A stretch of 15,390 nt of DNA from an uncultured Elusimicrobium sp. (GTDB lineage: Bacteria > Elusimicrobiota > Elusimicrobia > Elusimicrobiales > Elusimicrobiaceae). Position numbers and translations under genes: made by a program. Under the pieces are notes generated by a model. That model ran no database searches. It had not been told where the DNA came from and saw nothing but the letters and a program-made list of their open reading frames with translations. Positions 5,983 through 13,137 of the stretch are shown here, one piece after another. The stretch spans positions 1 through 15,390 of the forward strand of contig CALAFB010000019.1 of the NCBI GenBank assembly GCA_937891135.1. Reading direction: 5' to 3'. Each line of letters starts with the position of its first letter. Positions within the stretch are counted from its first letter, which is position 1.

Positions 5983-8693
5983 TAAGCAAGGTCCTGTAAT
6001 GAAGCCGTTACTTGTGCCAGCGTTAGTTCGGCAGCAGCTAGTTCGGCTTTGGTTTTGTCAATTTGTTCCTGTGGCGCGTGCTTGAGGAAATTTTCTTGGC
6101 TTAGCCGCGCTTTGCGCGAAGCGATGTTGGCTTTGGCAAGGGTTAACTCTTTTTCCAAGCGTTTACGTTCTTTGTCAAAATCAATGAGTCCGGTTAACGG
6201 TACGTAAATCGTCAAGTTTTCAAACGTGGCTGTGGCTGTTTGTTTCGGTTTTTCTTCATTGACGCCAATCGTTAAAGTTTCCACTTTAGCCATTAGTTTT
6301 ATGTAATTTTCGTGCGCGCGGACTACTGCTAACTCGTTTTCAGTATTCGCGGAAATAACCGCGGTAATTTTAAGTGCCGGCGGCACATTAAACTGGCTGC
6401 GAATGGTGCGGATTTGTTTGGTAATCCCTTGCACAATTTGCATGGTGCGCTGGGCGGGTTCGTTAACCCACGCCGGGTTTTCTTCCGGGTATGAAGCGTT
6501 CAACAAAAATTCTTCCGTGGTTCCTACATACGGTCGCAAACTGGCGGCAATTTCCTCAGTTACAAACGGGATAAACGGATGCAAGGCTTTTAGCGTGCTA
6601 TACAAAATGTGCACACAAAGTGCCATGACTTTTTCTTTTTCATCCGTCTGAAAACGCTGTTTCGCCAGTTCAATGTACCAGTCGCAAAAATCATCCCACA
6701 AAAAATGATAGAGCGTGTTAGCAGACAGCGCAAGGTTGTATTTCAAAATGCCTTCGCGCGCGGTTTTGATAGCCGCGGTAAAGCGGTCTAAAATCCATAC
6801 GTCAGCTAGTTCCGTTACTTTTTCGGGCATTTGCAAAGGTCCGTGAATACCTTCCATGTTCATTAAGATAAAGCGGGAGGCATTATACAACTTGTTGCAG
6901 AAGTTGCGCGCACCTGTGATACTTTCTTCACTATACGGAATATCCTTGCTGGGTACGGCTTGCATGAGGAGTGAAAAGCGCACCGCATCTGTGCCGTATT
7001 TGGCGGTCATATCCAAGGGATCAATGACGTTGCCTTTGGATTTAGACATTTTCTGCCCGGATTTATCGCGGATAATTCCGTTCAAATACACGTCCTTAAA
7101 CGGCAGTTTGCCTGTAAAGTTTAAGCCGGTCATTACCATACGCGCCACCCATAAATACAAAATTTCATACCCCGTTACCATCACAGACGTGGGATAAAAG
7201 TGCGCCATTTCGGGCGTTTTTTCGGGCCAGCCGAATACAGACATCGGCCACAACGCCGACGAAAACCAGGTGTCTAATACATCAGGGTCTTGCACCAGGT
7301 CATGTCCGTGGCAATGGGGGCACTCGTGCGGTTTGTCAAACGAAACAATCGGCTCTGCACCGTCCTCAAACGATACTTTGGTCAGTTGTTCGTTTCCTTG
7401 TAAATCGGTCGCAAACGTAAGGCCGTTTTTGCTGCAATCGCGGCAATACCACACAGGGATGCGGTGGCCCCACCAAATCTGGCGCGAGATGCACCAGTCT
7501 TGGATATTTTTAAGCCAATTCAAAAACGGGTTTTTCCAGTTTGCCGGGTGAAATTGCAGTTCTTCGGTTTCGGCGGCTTTGATAGCGGGCGCGGCGATTT
7601 CGTCCATTTTCACAAACCATTGTTCGCTCATAAACGGCTCAATCGCGCTGCCGCAGCGGTAGCACTTGGAAACCGCGTGGTTGTATTTTTCTTCTTTGAC
7701 CAAGAGGCCGTCTTCGTCCAAATCTTTAACGGTTTGCTTGCGGCACGCATCGCGGTCCATGCCCAGGTATTTCTCAGGGCAGTTGACCATTTTGCCTTTG
7801 TCGTTAATCACCGTCATTACGGGCAAGTTGTGGCGTTTGCCGACTTCGTAGTCCGTCGCGTCGTGTGCGGGCGTGATTTTTAAGGCCCCGGTGCCGAACT
7901 CCATTTCTACGGCTTCGTCGGCAATAATCGGGATCGCACGGTTGGCCAGCGGGATAATGACCTTTTTACCCACCATATGGGTAAAGCGTTTGTCTTTGGG
8001 GTTTACGGCAATGGCCGCGTCTGCGTAAATGGTTTCCGGGCGGGTCGTGGCAATCACAATACCGTCCGAGCCGTCCTCGCCTTTGTAGCGCAGGTGCCAG
8101 AGGTGTCCGTTTTCGGGCAGGTGTTCTACTTCAATATCGGACAGGGCCGTAGAGCAGCGCACACACCAGTTAATGAGGCGTTTGCCGCGGTAGATGTATT
8201 TTTTATCCCACCATTGTTTGAAACATTCATAAACGGCGCGGGCGCGTTTATCGTCCATCGTGAATCGGATGTCGGACAGGTCCAACGCCCAGCCCATTTT
8301 GCGAAATTGGGTATAAATAGCGTTGCCACATTCGTTGTACCAATCCCAAACTACTTTGACAAATGCTTCGCGTCCTAAGTCGTGGCGGGATTTGTGCTGC
8401 TCTTTGGAAAGTTTTTTCTCAATGACGTTTTGCGTGGCAATACCGCCATGGTCCGTACCGGGGACCCAGTAGGCGTCCTCGCCAAACATACGGTGTGCGC
8501 GGATGAGAACGTCTTGCAATGTGTTGGTGCTGGCATGCCCCATGTGCAATGCGCCGGTGATATTGGGCGGCGGGATAACAATTACAAAGGGTTTTTTAGA
8601 GGGGTCAGCTTTGGCGGCGAACAAATGGGCATTTTGCCACTTATCCGCGAGTTTTTTTTCTACTTCTTGCGGTTCATACGCTTTAGGTAACAT
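5982..8693 (-). CDS. valS: Valyl-tRNA synthetase
   Basis: 903 aa class I aminoacyl-tRNA synthetase that charges tRNA-Val. The ATP site PPPNITGALHMGH is at residues 41-53 and KMSKS at 548-552. The editing (CP1) domain, about 190-350, shows ATTRPETIYADAAIAVNP and the GTGALKITPAHDATDYE segment that hydrolyses mischarged threonyl-tRNA. Cysteine pairs (CYRCG near 344, CRDC at 417-420, CPHC near 458) suggest structural zinc. The C-terminus (about 835-900) is the usual Lys/Glu-rich coiled-coil arm of ValS. AAGGA lies 7 nt before the ATG. A palindrome in the 5' leader (8718-8736) may be regulatory. Followed with a 1-nt overlap by the exported peptidase gene. Confidence 0.98.
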   Translation of the reverse strand: MLPKAYEPQEVEKKLADKWQNAHLFAAKADPSKKPFVIVIPPPNITGALHMGHASTNTLQDVLIRAHRMFGEDAYWVPGTDHGGIATQNVIEKKLSKEQHKSRHDLGREAFVKVVWDWYNECGNAIYTQFRKMGWALDLSDIRFTMDDKRARAVYECFKQWWDKKYIYRGKRLINWCVRCSTALSDIEVEHLPENGHLWHLRYKGEDGSDGIVIATTRPETIYADAAIAVNPKDKRFTHMVGKKVIIPLANRAIPIIADEAVEMEFGTGALKITPAHDATDYEVGKRHNLPVMTVINDKGKMVNCPEKYLGMDRDACRKQTVKDLDEDGLLVKEEKYNHAVSKCYRCGSAIEPFMSEQWFVKMDEIAAPAIKAAETEELQFHPANWKNPFLNWLKNIQDWCISRQIWWGHRIPVWYCRDCSKNGLTFATDLQGNEQLTKVSFEDGAEPIVSFDKPHECPHCHGHDLVQDPDVLDTWFSSALWPMSVFGWPEKTPEMAHFYPTSVMVTGYEILYLWVARMVMTGLNFTGKLPFKDVYLNGIIRDKSGQKMSKSKGNVIDPLDMTAKYGTDAVRFSLLMQAVPSKDIPYSEESITGARNFCNKLYNASRFILMNMEGIHGPLQMPEKVTELADVWILDRFTAAIKTAREGILKYNLALSANTLYHFLWDDFCDWYIELAKQRFQTDEKEKVMALCVHILYSTLKALHPFIPFVTEEIAASLRPYVGTTEEFLLNASYPEENPAWVNEPAQRTMQIVQGITKQIRTIRSQFNVPPALKITAVISANTENELAVVRAHENYIKLMAKVETLTIGVNEEKPKQTATATFENLTIYVPLTGLIDFDKERKRLEKELTLAKANIASRKARLSQENFLKHAPQEQIDKTKAELAAAELTLAQVTASLQDLA

Positions 8694-8717
8694 AATTTTT
8701 CCTTCGGTTTTGAAATT

Positions 8718-8736
8718 GCGTGATGTGACTTCACGC
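8718..8736 (-). promoter_or_regulatory. Palindrome in the valS leader
   Basis: GCGTGA-TGTGACT-TCACGC, a perfect 6-bp inverted repeat 25 nt upstream of the valS ATG. It could be an operator or an mRNA hairpin. No T-box specifier or T-box sequence was seen. Confidence 0.35.
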
Positions 8737-8762
8737 GTAACCTACGTATATTTTACAAAATA

Positions 8763-8786
8763 AAAAGCACCCCTACGGGTGCTTTT
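8763..8786 (-). terminator. Rho-independent terminator after the lipoprotein gene
   Basis: AAAAGCACCC-CTAC-GGGTGCTTTT, a perfect 10-bp stem followed on the minus strand by TTTTTATTTT. It lies between the lipoprotein gene and valS and shows they are separate units. Confidence 0.9.
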
Positions 8787-8801
8787 GAAAAGGAACGAAT
8801 A

Positions 8802-9401
8802 TTAACGTAATGCTTCAAGTTGGGCTCTTAGTTCATCGTGGCGTTTTTTCCAGTTTGCAAAATTTTGTCTGGCTTCCTCCGCATCCCTAATCAACTGTTC
8901 TTCCTCTGAAGTAAGTTTCATTCCAGCCTTTTTCTTCGATTCTGCATATATAGCTTTTGTTTCGGCACTCATCATATTAAGTTGCTGTATTTCTTCTGTG
9001 CCCATATTTAACAATTCGCCGGCGATATCGTTTCTTTTTTCTCTTAGTTTATCCTCTCTCTTTTCTCGCTCCCGTTCCATTTCTTGCCGGCGTTGGTCTA
9101 TTTCGTACGCGGGCGAGTCGTAATAAGAAGGGCACGGGGTGGGGGTGGAAATGGTTTGAATTAAATTACCCTCCCCAACGGTCACAAGGGTTTCTCCCTC
9201 TTTCATAGGGTCATATTCGCACGTTTTTTTGAATGAATAGACCATGTTCCCATTGGACGCACAATATTGGGACGTAGGCGCGCCGTATTTCTGGACATAG
9301 CTGTCAAAATTTTGCCCGGTCCAATCAAAGGCGGGTTGCCCCAACGTCGCACACGCCGCTAAACTACAAGAACCTACTACTAAAATCATCAGTTTTTTCA
9401 T
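8802..9401 (-). CDS. Lipoprotein with charged coiled coil, function unknown
   Basis: 199 aa. The N-terminus is a lipoprotein signal with lipobox LAAC at 14-17 (C17 would be lipidated). Residues about 22-95 form a small domain with sparse cysteines and YGAPTSQYCASNGNMVYSFK-like content, reminiscent of short SmpA/BamE-type lipoprotein folds, though I cannot assign it. From about 105 the sequence is almost wholly helical and charged (RRQEMEREREKREDKLREKR), probably a coiled coil reaching the C-terminus. AAAGGAG lies 7 nt before the ATG, and a strong terminator follows. It would be anchored in the outer or inner membrane facing the periplasm. I do not recognise a specific family. Confidence 0.8.
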   Translation of the reverse strand: MKKLMILVVGSCSLAACATLGQPAFDWTGQNFDSYVQKYGAPTSQYCASNGNMVYSFKKTCEYDPMKEGETLVTVGEGNLIQTISTPTPCPSYYDSPAYEIDQRRQEMEREREKREDKLREKRNDIAGELLNMGTEEIQQLNMMSAETKAIYAESKKKAGMKLTSEEEQLIRDAEEARQNFANWKKRHDELRAQLEALR

Positions 9402-9461
9402 AATATGCTCCTTTTGGTACGGTTATTATTACAACACGTAACTCTCATAAATTATTACAAC

Positions 9462-10121
9462 TTATTTGGCGGCTTGCGGCGCGGCCTTCATATCAATTAA
9501 AACAGCTACGGTGTCTTTGAGCAGTTTGCCCGCCCATTTTACAATCAGTACCCCGCCCAAAAGCCCAATGAGCGCGTCCAAACACGTCCACCCCACGTAT
9601 TTGCCAATTACTAGGGCCACAATCGCCAAAATAGACGTCAGCGCATCTGCCAAAATATGATAATACGCGGCTTTGAAATTATAGTCGGTGTGTTTTTGTT
9701 CGTGGGCGTGTCCGGTTTCCATTACAAGGATGCACCCCGCATTTACCGCGAGCCCAATACACGCCACTAAAATCGCCTCGTTAAATTGAATGGGAACCGG
9801 GCGGAGCAGCCGGTGCACGGCTTCCCACATAATCCAAAGCCCGGTAAATCCTAAAAACAAAGAACTGGTGTATGCGGTCAGCGTGCCGATTTTCTCCGTC
9901 CCGTGCGGAAAGCGGGGGGAACCGGCAAATTTGCGGATGAGGATATACGCAATGTACGTCAGCCCCAGCGCGAGCGCATGTGTGCCCATGTGGTAGCCGT
10001 CGGCCAGTAGTGCCATAGAGTGTGACAAATACCCCACGGCAATTTCTGCCGTCATGGTGAGCAGTGTTAACAGGATAACGATGAGTGTTTTGCGCTCGTG
10101 CGCGTAAGAGTGGGTAGACAT
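9462..10121 (-). CDS. Short cation diffusion facilitator, DmeF-like
   Basis: 219 aa transporter of the CDF superfamily, which exports divalent metals (Zn, Co, Ni, Cd) in exchange for protons. Six hydrophobic helices are visible. The transport site is recognisable in helix 2 as ADGYHMGTH (D41, H44, H48) and in helix 5 as HILAD (H155, D159). The His in place of the usual second Asp, with ADG-HMGTHALALG, is the pattern of DmeF-type Co/Ni exporters. The His-containing loop between helices 4 and 5 (GHAHEQKH, 137-144) is short. The cytoplasmic C-terminal metal-sensing domain is absent; the protein ends right after helix 6. There is no Shine-Dalgarno, but a TAAAAT lies exactly 6 nt before the ATG, suggesting a leaderless transcript. 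Confidence 0.9.
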   Translation of the reverse strand: MSTHSYAHERKTLIVILLTLLTMTAEIAVGYLSHSMALLADGYHMGTHALALGLTYIAYILIRKFAGSPRFPHGTEKIGTLTAYTSSLFLGFTGLWIMWEAVHRLLRPVPIQFNEAILVACIGLAVNAGCILVMETGHAHEQKHTDYNFKAAYYHILADALTSILAIVALVIGKYVGWTCLDALIGLLGGVLIVKWAGKLLKDTVAVLIDMKAAPQAAK

Positions 10122-10127
10122 AAAATT

Positions 10128-10133
10128 ATTTTA
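10128..10133 (-). promoter_or_regulatory. -10 box for the CDF gene, leaderless spacing
   Basis: TAAAAT on the minus strand ends 6 nt before the CDF ATG. No Shine-Dalgarno lies between them. The same spacing occurs before the genes starting at 10848 (minus) and 11068 (plus). Confidence 0.4.
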
Positions 10134-10150
10134 CAATTTTGAAGTGTATT

Positions 10151-10179
10151 TTGCGAAACTGTACTAATTTTGCTATAAT
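10151..10179 (+). promoter_or_regulatory. tRNA-Ser promoter
   Basis: TTGCGA (10151-10156), a 17-bp spacer and TATAAT (10174-10179) with an extended -10 (TGC before it). The tRNA begins about 33 nt further on. Confidence 0.75.
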
Positions 10180-10211
10180 AAAGTAATCCGTTAAACCAAT
10201 ACATTCATTTT

Positions 10212-10301
10212 GGAGAGGTGGCCGAGTGGTTTAAGGCACAGTCCTGGAAAGACTGCATACGGGAAACCGTATCGAGAGTTCGAATCTCTCCCTCTCCGCC
10301 A
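10212..10301 (+). tRNA. tRNA-Ser (anticodon GGA)
   Basis: 90 nt with encoded CCA. The acceptor stem GGAGAGG pairs with CCTCTCC and the discriminator base is G. The anticodon arm CAGTC-CTGGAAA-GACTG gives anticodon GGA (serine UCC/UCU). A long variable arm (TACGG-GAAA-CCGTA) confirms a class II tRNA. The T-arm is GAGAG-TTCGAAT-CTCTC. Its last 17 bases are part of a 32-nt direct repeat (see 10481-10512). Confidence 0.98.
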
Positions 10302-10316
10302 GTTTTCTTACTAAAA
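10285..10316 (+). repeat. Direct repeat, copy 1 (tRNA-Ser 3' end)
   Basis: 32 nt covering the last 17 bases of tRNA-Ser plus 15 bases beyond it; identical to 10481-10512. Similarity fades over about 19 more bases (13 of 19 match). This layout resembles the left attachment site of an element integrated at a tRNA 3' end. Confidence 0.9.
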
Positions 10317-10417
10317 CACGCTATTTCTTTGTTGCTCAAATGCTCGAATACCTCGGCGCTACCGCGCCGCTTCGCACAGTATACTTCGCATTTTCGCGCC
10401 TAGAACTAGCGTGTTTT
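10313..10417. repeat. Long-range inverted repeat between the direct repeats
   Basis: AAAACACGCTA (10313-10323) is the exact complement of TAGCGTGTTTT (10407-10417), followed by ATTTT. Inside lies CGGCGC-TACC-GCGCCG (10354-10369). The two together could form a branched RNA that ends tRNA transcription, or be the ends of a tiny non-coding element. No gene is seen in 10302-10533. Confidence 0.6.
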
Positions 10418-10480
10418 ATTTTGAAAACTCTTGCTCATCTATTTGTGGAAAAACTGGGGACGCTAAGACGGAAAAACGTT

Positions 10481-10512
10481 TCTCTCCCTCTCCGCCAGTT
10501 TTCTTACTAAAA
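10481..10512 (+). repeat. Direct repeat, copy 2 (tRNA-Ser 3' end duplicate)
   Basis: Perfect 32-nt copy of 10285-10316, offset by 196 bp, including the tRNA 3' end and CCA. Only the 3' fragment of the tRNA is present, so this is not a second gene. It looks like a right attachment-site scar; the 164 bp between copies contain no integrase. Confidence 0.9.
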
Positions 10513-10535
10513 AGCCCTACTTCGTTGTGGGGTTT
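10511..10535 (-). terminator. Probable terminator of the small membrane protein gene
   Basis: AAA(G)CCCTAC pairs with GTGGGGTTT around a TTCGTT loop, with one bulge and one wobble. On the minus strand it is followed by CTTTTTAG. The stem overlaps the gene's stop codon. Confidence 0.5.
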
Positions 10536-10848
10536 ATTTGTTTTTCTGCACGCCTACTATACGCATTAAAATCGTAAACGGGATGATAATACAAACCGAT
10601 ACCAGCAGCACCAATATCGTACTTACAAACCCAACAGCCAATACCAAAAAACCGCCCCATAGCCCGCTGCGGTCCCCGTACGGGCGCGCGTGATCCCCGG
10701 GCGTATGCCAAGGGGGGGGCTCATTGGCGCGGATAATTGCCGGGCGTACGGGCTCTGCGCCGTTTAATGTTTCTTGTTTAGCGTGTTTGGTGGACAAATT
10801 ATCTTCCACAATTTCAGCTTCCATAATTTCCGCTTCTTGGTTTTCCAT
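10534..10848 (-). CDS. Small membrane protein, function unknown
   Basis: 104 aa. The first 65 residues are polar and acidic at the start (MENQEAEIMEAEIVEDN) with a Pro-rich stretch near 44-56 (NEPPPWHTPGDHARP). A long hydrophobic segment follows (about 65-97, GGFLVLAVGFVSTILVLLVS onward), enough for one or two helices, then a short basic tail. It is probably an inner-membrane protein with a cytosolic N-terminal tail. No family recognised. It has no Shine-Dalgarno; TACAAT ends 6 nt before the ATG, which would make a leaderless mRNA. A terminator overlaps its stop codon, so it is a single-gene unit. Confidence 0.7.
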   Translation of the reverse strand: MENQEAEIMEAEIVEDNLSTKHAKQETLNGAEPVRPAIIRANEPPPWHTPGDHARPYGDRSGLWGGFLVLAVGFVSTILVLLVSVCIIIPFTILMRIVGVQKNK

Positions 10849-10854
10849 AACTAT

Positions 10855-10860
10855 ATTGTA
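10855..10860 (-). promoter_or_regulatory. -10 box with leaderless spacing
   Basis: TACAAT on the minus strand, then ATAGTT, then the ATG at 10848. Spacing equals that of the CDF and HAD genes. Confidence 0.4.
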
Positions 10861-10910
10861 GCAATTCGCGGGGTGGGTCAGTAAGGGGATCCTATAATGA
10901 AGGAATATGT

Positions 10911-11141
10911 GTGTGGATAGGAAGTGCCTGTTATGGAAGGGAGTGCCCCTATTTACGCATAAAAGCGGGCGACCAAATAAATTGCCCTTATCTTAAAATG
11001 TTATTTCAGTTTGCCACTTCTTTTTTATTGTATTGGGGCTCCTTGCAGAATTTGGTAAAATATATATATGACCTATTTATATCAATTATTTATTGCATTT
11101 ATGACAGGCCTGTTATTAACAGGGGTAGGCTATGCCCATAA
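10911..11141 (+). CDS. Doubtful small Cys-containing ORF
   Basis: 76 codons from GTG. The first 30 residues have a suggestive pattern (C7, C12-P, C25-P: YGRECPYLR ... INCPYLKM) that could be a small metal-binding motif, and AAGGA lies a few bases upstream with TATAAT at 10893-10898. Against it: the 3' half overlaps the HAD gene start in another frame, and the tail looks like chance coding. I keep it only as a possibility. If it is not real, 10861-11067 has nothing else that I can see. Confidence 0.2.
   Translation: MWIGSACYGRECPYLRIKAGDQINCPYLKMLFQFATSFLLYWGSLQNLVKYIYDLFISIIYCIYDRPVINRGRLCP
11053..11061 (+). promoter_or_regulatory. Extended -10 of the HAD gene, leaderless spacing
   Basis: TGG-TAAAAT followed by 6 nt and the ATG at 11068. 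No Shine-Dalgarno is present. Confidence 0.45.
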
Positions 11142-12015
11142 GATTGTACGCCCGGCCTGGGTTACGCAGGCGCAGCCGGTGCAACTACCTGCCCGCTGGG
11201 TAAAACAACCTCCGGTGCGTGCGTGGAAATTGGTTATGTTTCCTGCCGTCAAAACGGTTCAATTCCCCCAGGGGGCTGTTCCTAACCGGGCCGTACAAAA
11301 TATTCCGGCGCAGACCGTGTTGGAACACCGTATTACGGCGGCACCTGTTTATGTTCCGCACCTACGGGGGTATATTTTCCCCGGCAAATCCCAAATAGAT
11401 GCGGTAATTTTTGATTTAGACGGTACCTTGTTAGATTCTTTGTCAGCGTGGGAACATTCGGGCAGTAATTTTGTGCGTTCCCAAGGGATTGAGCCGGAAA
11501 GCGGGTTAGATGATGAACTGGTAACGATGAGTTTGCTGGACGGAGCCAAACTTATTAAAGCCCGTTATCAATTAGATTACACGCCGGAAGAAATTTTGGC
11601 TAAAACACTTCAGCCGATTAACGCGCATTATTATACCGATATTCAACCCATGCCCGGGGTAGTGCAGCTATTAGCGCGGTTGCAAACGCAAGGTGTCAAA
11701 ATGGCGGTTGCTACGGCCGGGGATAAAAAACTGGCCGAAGCCGCACTCGCGCGTTTGGGGCTACTTCATTATTTTGAATTTATTATTACGTGTGATGAGG
11801 TGGGGGTGGGTAAATCCAGCCCGGCTATATATGAAGAAGCCCTTAAACGGCTCGGTACTGCAAAATCCCGTACCTTAGTGGCCGAAGATGCTCTGCATGC
11901 CTTGCAAACGGCTTACACGGCGGGTTTCCCTACGGCAGCTATAGAAGAAATCCACTCGGCTTCCCAACGGGCGGAAAAACAACAAGTGGCTACCTATTAC
12001 ATTATGTCTTACTAA
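11068..12015 (+). CDS. Exported HAD-family phosphatase with N-terminal extension
   Basis: 315 aa. Residues 110-300 are a haloacid dehalogenase-type hydrolase of the beta-phosphoglucomutase/phosphoglycolate phosphatase group: motif I DLDGT at 116-120 (nucleophile D116, acid D118), motif II T216 in VATAGDK, motif III K249 in GVGKSSP and motif IV E273-D274. The helical cap lies between motifs I and II. Ahead of it is an unusual 110-residue extension: a signal-like hydrophobic N-terminus (LYQLFIAFMTGLLLTGVGYA) and a Pro/Val-rich basic stretch (about 28-105). HAD phosphatases of this group are normally cytosolic, so the export signal is notable. The substrate cannot be predicted. The start follows a TAAAAT at leaderless spacing. 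It converges on aqpZ with a shared stem-loop between them. Confidence 0.85.
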   Translation: MTYLYQLFIAFMTGLLLTGVGYAHKIVRPAWVTQAQPVQLPARWVKQPPVRAWKLVMFPAVKTVQFPQGAVPNRAVQNIPAQTVLEHRITAAPVYVPHLRGYIFPGKSQIDAVIFDLDGTLLDSLSAWEHSGSNFVRSQGIEPESGLDDELVTMSLLDGAKLIKARYQLDYTPEEILAKTLQPINAHYYTDIQPMPGVVQLLARLQTQGVKMAVATAGDKKLAEAALARLGLLHYFEFIITCDEVGVGKSSPAIYEEALKRLGTAKSRTLVAEDALHALQTAYTAGFPTAAIEEIHSASQRAEKQQVATYYIMSY

Positions 12016-12050
12016 GCCCGCTTATTTGGAATTTTTAACACAAAACAAAA

Positions 12051-12072
12051 CGCCCGCTCTTACAAGCGGGCG
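12051..12072. terminator. Terminator between convergent HAD and aqpZ genes
   Basis: CGCCCGCT-CTTACA-AGCGGGCG, a perfect 8-bp GC-rich stem. The minus-strand side has the better T-rich tail (GTTTTGTTTTG), serving aqpZ; the plus side has CGCGTTTG. Confidence 0.85.
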
Positions 12073-12091
12073 CGTTTGTAATCCGCAAAAC

Positions 12092-12766
12092 TTATTTGGT
12101 TTTGAATTGTTTCCACAGCATAGCAGCCAAGCCCGCTCCGCAGAACGGCCCTACAATAAATACCCATAATTGGCTGAGTGCTTCGCCGCCCATAATAAGG
12201 GCCGGCCCCAAACTGCGCGCCGGGTTGACGGAAGTACCCGTCAGCGGAATACCCAAGATATGCACAAATGTAAGTGTTAAGCCGATAACAAGGCCTGCAA
12301 TCGTAGCGTTTTTGGTGTTATCCGTTACGCCGAGTACGGTGAGTACAAATATGCAGGTTAAAAGGACTTCCACAAATAACGCAGCTCCCACTTCTAAGCC
12401 GATTGGAGAGAGTTCCCCAAAGCCGTTAGCGCCCAGGCCGGTTAATACCGCACTCCCCAGGTCGGACGAGTTAATAATAGACGCCAGTACCATCGCGGCC
12501 AAAATACCGCCGATACATTGTGCCACTATATAGCCTACAAAATCTTTGTCCTTCATTTTGCCGCTCATCCACACTCCTAACGAAACAGCCGGGTTGATGT
12601 GGCAGCCCGAAATGTTGCCAATGACGTACGCCATGGCCACGATAGACAACCCAAACGCAAAGGCCACCCCTAGGATGCCCAGCGTTTCTCCTGCTAGTGC
12701 GGCCGCGCCGCAACCAAACAGGGTCAGCACAAACGTGCCTAACAGTTCAGCAGCATATTTTTTCAC
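12092..12766 (-). CDS. aqpZ: Aquaporin Z water channel
   Basis: 224 aa MIP-family channel with six membrane helices and two NPA half-helices: HINPAVS (NPA 58-60) and SVNPARS (NPA 181-183). The selectivity-filter residues of AqpZ are all present: F38, H169, T178 and R184, so it should conduct water rather than glycerol. I chose the GTG at 12766 because AGGAG lies 7 nt upstream and MKKYAAELLGTF is the usual AqpZ start; the open frame extends 10 codons further without a ribosome site. It has its own promoter at 12829-12837, a hairpin in the 5' leader and a terminator at 12051-12072. Confidence 0.96.
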   Translation of the reverse strand: MKKYAAELLGTFVLTLFGCGAAALAGETLGILGVAFAFGLSIVAMAYVIGNISGCHINPAVSLGVWMSGKMKDKDFVGYIVAQCIGGILAAMVLASIINSSDLGSAVLTGLGANGFGELSPIGLEVGAALFVEVLLTCIFVLTVLGVTDNTKNATIAGLVIGLTLTFVHILGIPLTGTSVNPARSLGPALIMGGEALSQLWVFIVGPFCGAGLAAMLWKQFKTK

Positions 12767-12783
12767 GTAATATCTCCTGTTAA

Positions 12784-12810
12784 GCCGCGCACGCATACAG
12801 GCCGCGCGGC
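12784..12810 (-). promoter_or_regulatory. GC-rich hairpin in the aqpZ 5' leader
   Basis: GCCGCGC (12784-12790) is complementary to GCGCGGC (12804-12810) around a 13-nt loop. It sits directly before the aqpZ ribosome site (AGGAG, 12774-12778) and could affect translation or RNA stability. No known riboswitch recognised. Confidence 0.4.
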
Positions 12811-12828
12811 GAAATAAATGACAAAACT

Positions 12829-12837
12829 ATTATAACA
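12829..12837 (-). promoter_or_regulatory. aqpZ promoter, extended -10
   Basis: TGT-TATAAT on the minus strand; transcription would start near 12822, giving a leader of about 55 nt. No strong -35 box is visible. Confidence 0.55.
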
Positions 12838-12864
12838 CTTTCTGCCGGAAATGCAAAAAAATTA

Positions 12865-12873
12865 TGTTATAAT
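12865..12873 (+). promoter_or_regulatory. Divergent promoter, extended -10
   Basis: TGT-TATAAT, the same nonamer as the aqpZ promoter but facing the other way. It would transcribe the small membrane ORF and the leader-kinesin ORF. Confidence 0.55.
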
Positions 12874-12955
12874 GGAAAGGCAGTAAATTAAAAATTTCAA
12901 CTTGTTTTTGGAAGTGTTTAAGAAACGCAGAGTTGGGGATATTTTCCCCGGCACT

Positions 12956-13126
12956 ATGAGCGCCAAAGACAGTCGCTTAAGGCACAAGATGAACGGACTA
13001 ATTACCCGGTTGTTTTGTGCCGAGTGTTTCTCGTTTTGGCGGGAAGCCGCGGCTGATATGTTAGGGGTTCTGCTCATAGTGCTCTGTATAACAGCCGTTT
13101 TTGCATACGTTTTCCAAAAACAATAA
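12956..13126 (+). CDS. Small membrane protein upstream of the leader ORF
   Basis: 56 aa from the ATG at 12956; the frame is open back to 12887, so GTG 12914 (70 aa) or TTG 12902 (74 aa) are alternatives. None has a convincing Shine-Dalgarno. The N-terminal half is basic and polar with two cysteines (FCAECFSFW); the C-terminal half is a single hydrophobic helix (DMLGVLLIVLCITAVFAYVF). It ends 11 nt before the next start codon, and its stop codon abuts that gene's ribosome site (TAAGGAG), so the two form an operon. No family recognised. Confidence 0.5.
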   Translation: MSAKDSRLRHKMNGLITRLFCAECFSFWREAAADMLGVLLIVLCITAVFAYVFQKQ

Positions 13127-13137
13127 GGAGAACACAC

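Noticed and set aside
7464..8378. Long open frames on the plus strand opposite valS
   Set aside because: They mirror the codon pattern of valS, have no ribosome sites and encode low-complexity Phe/Val-rich products.
10317..10480. A second tRNA or small gene between the tRNA repeats
   Set aside because: No cloverleaf can be formed apart from the 3' fragment, and the one open frame across the tRNA is chance coding.
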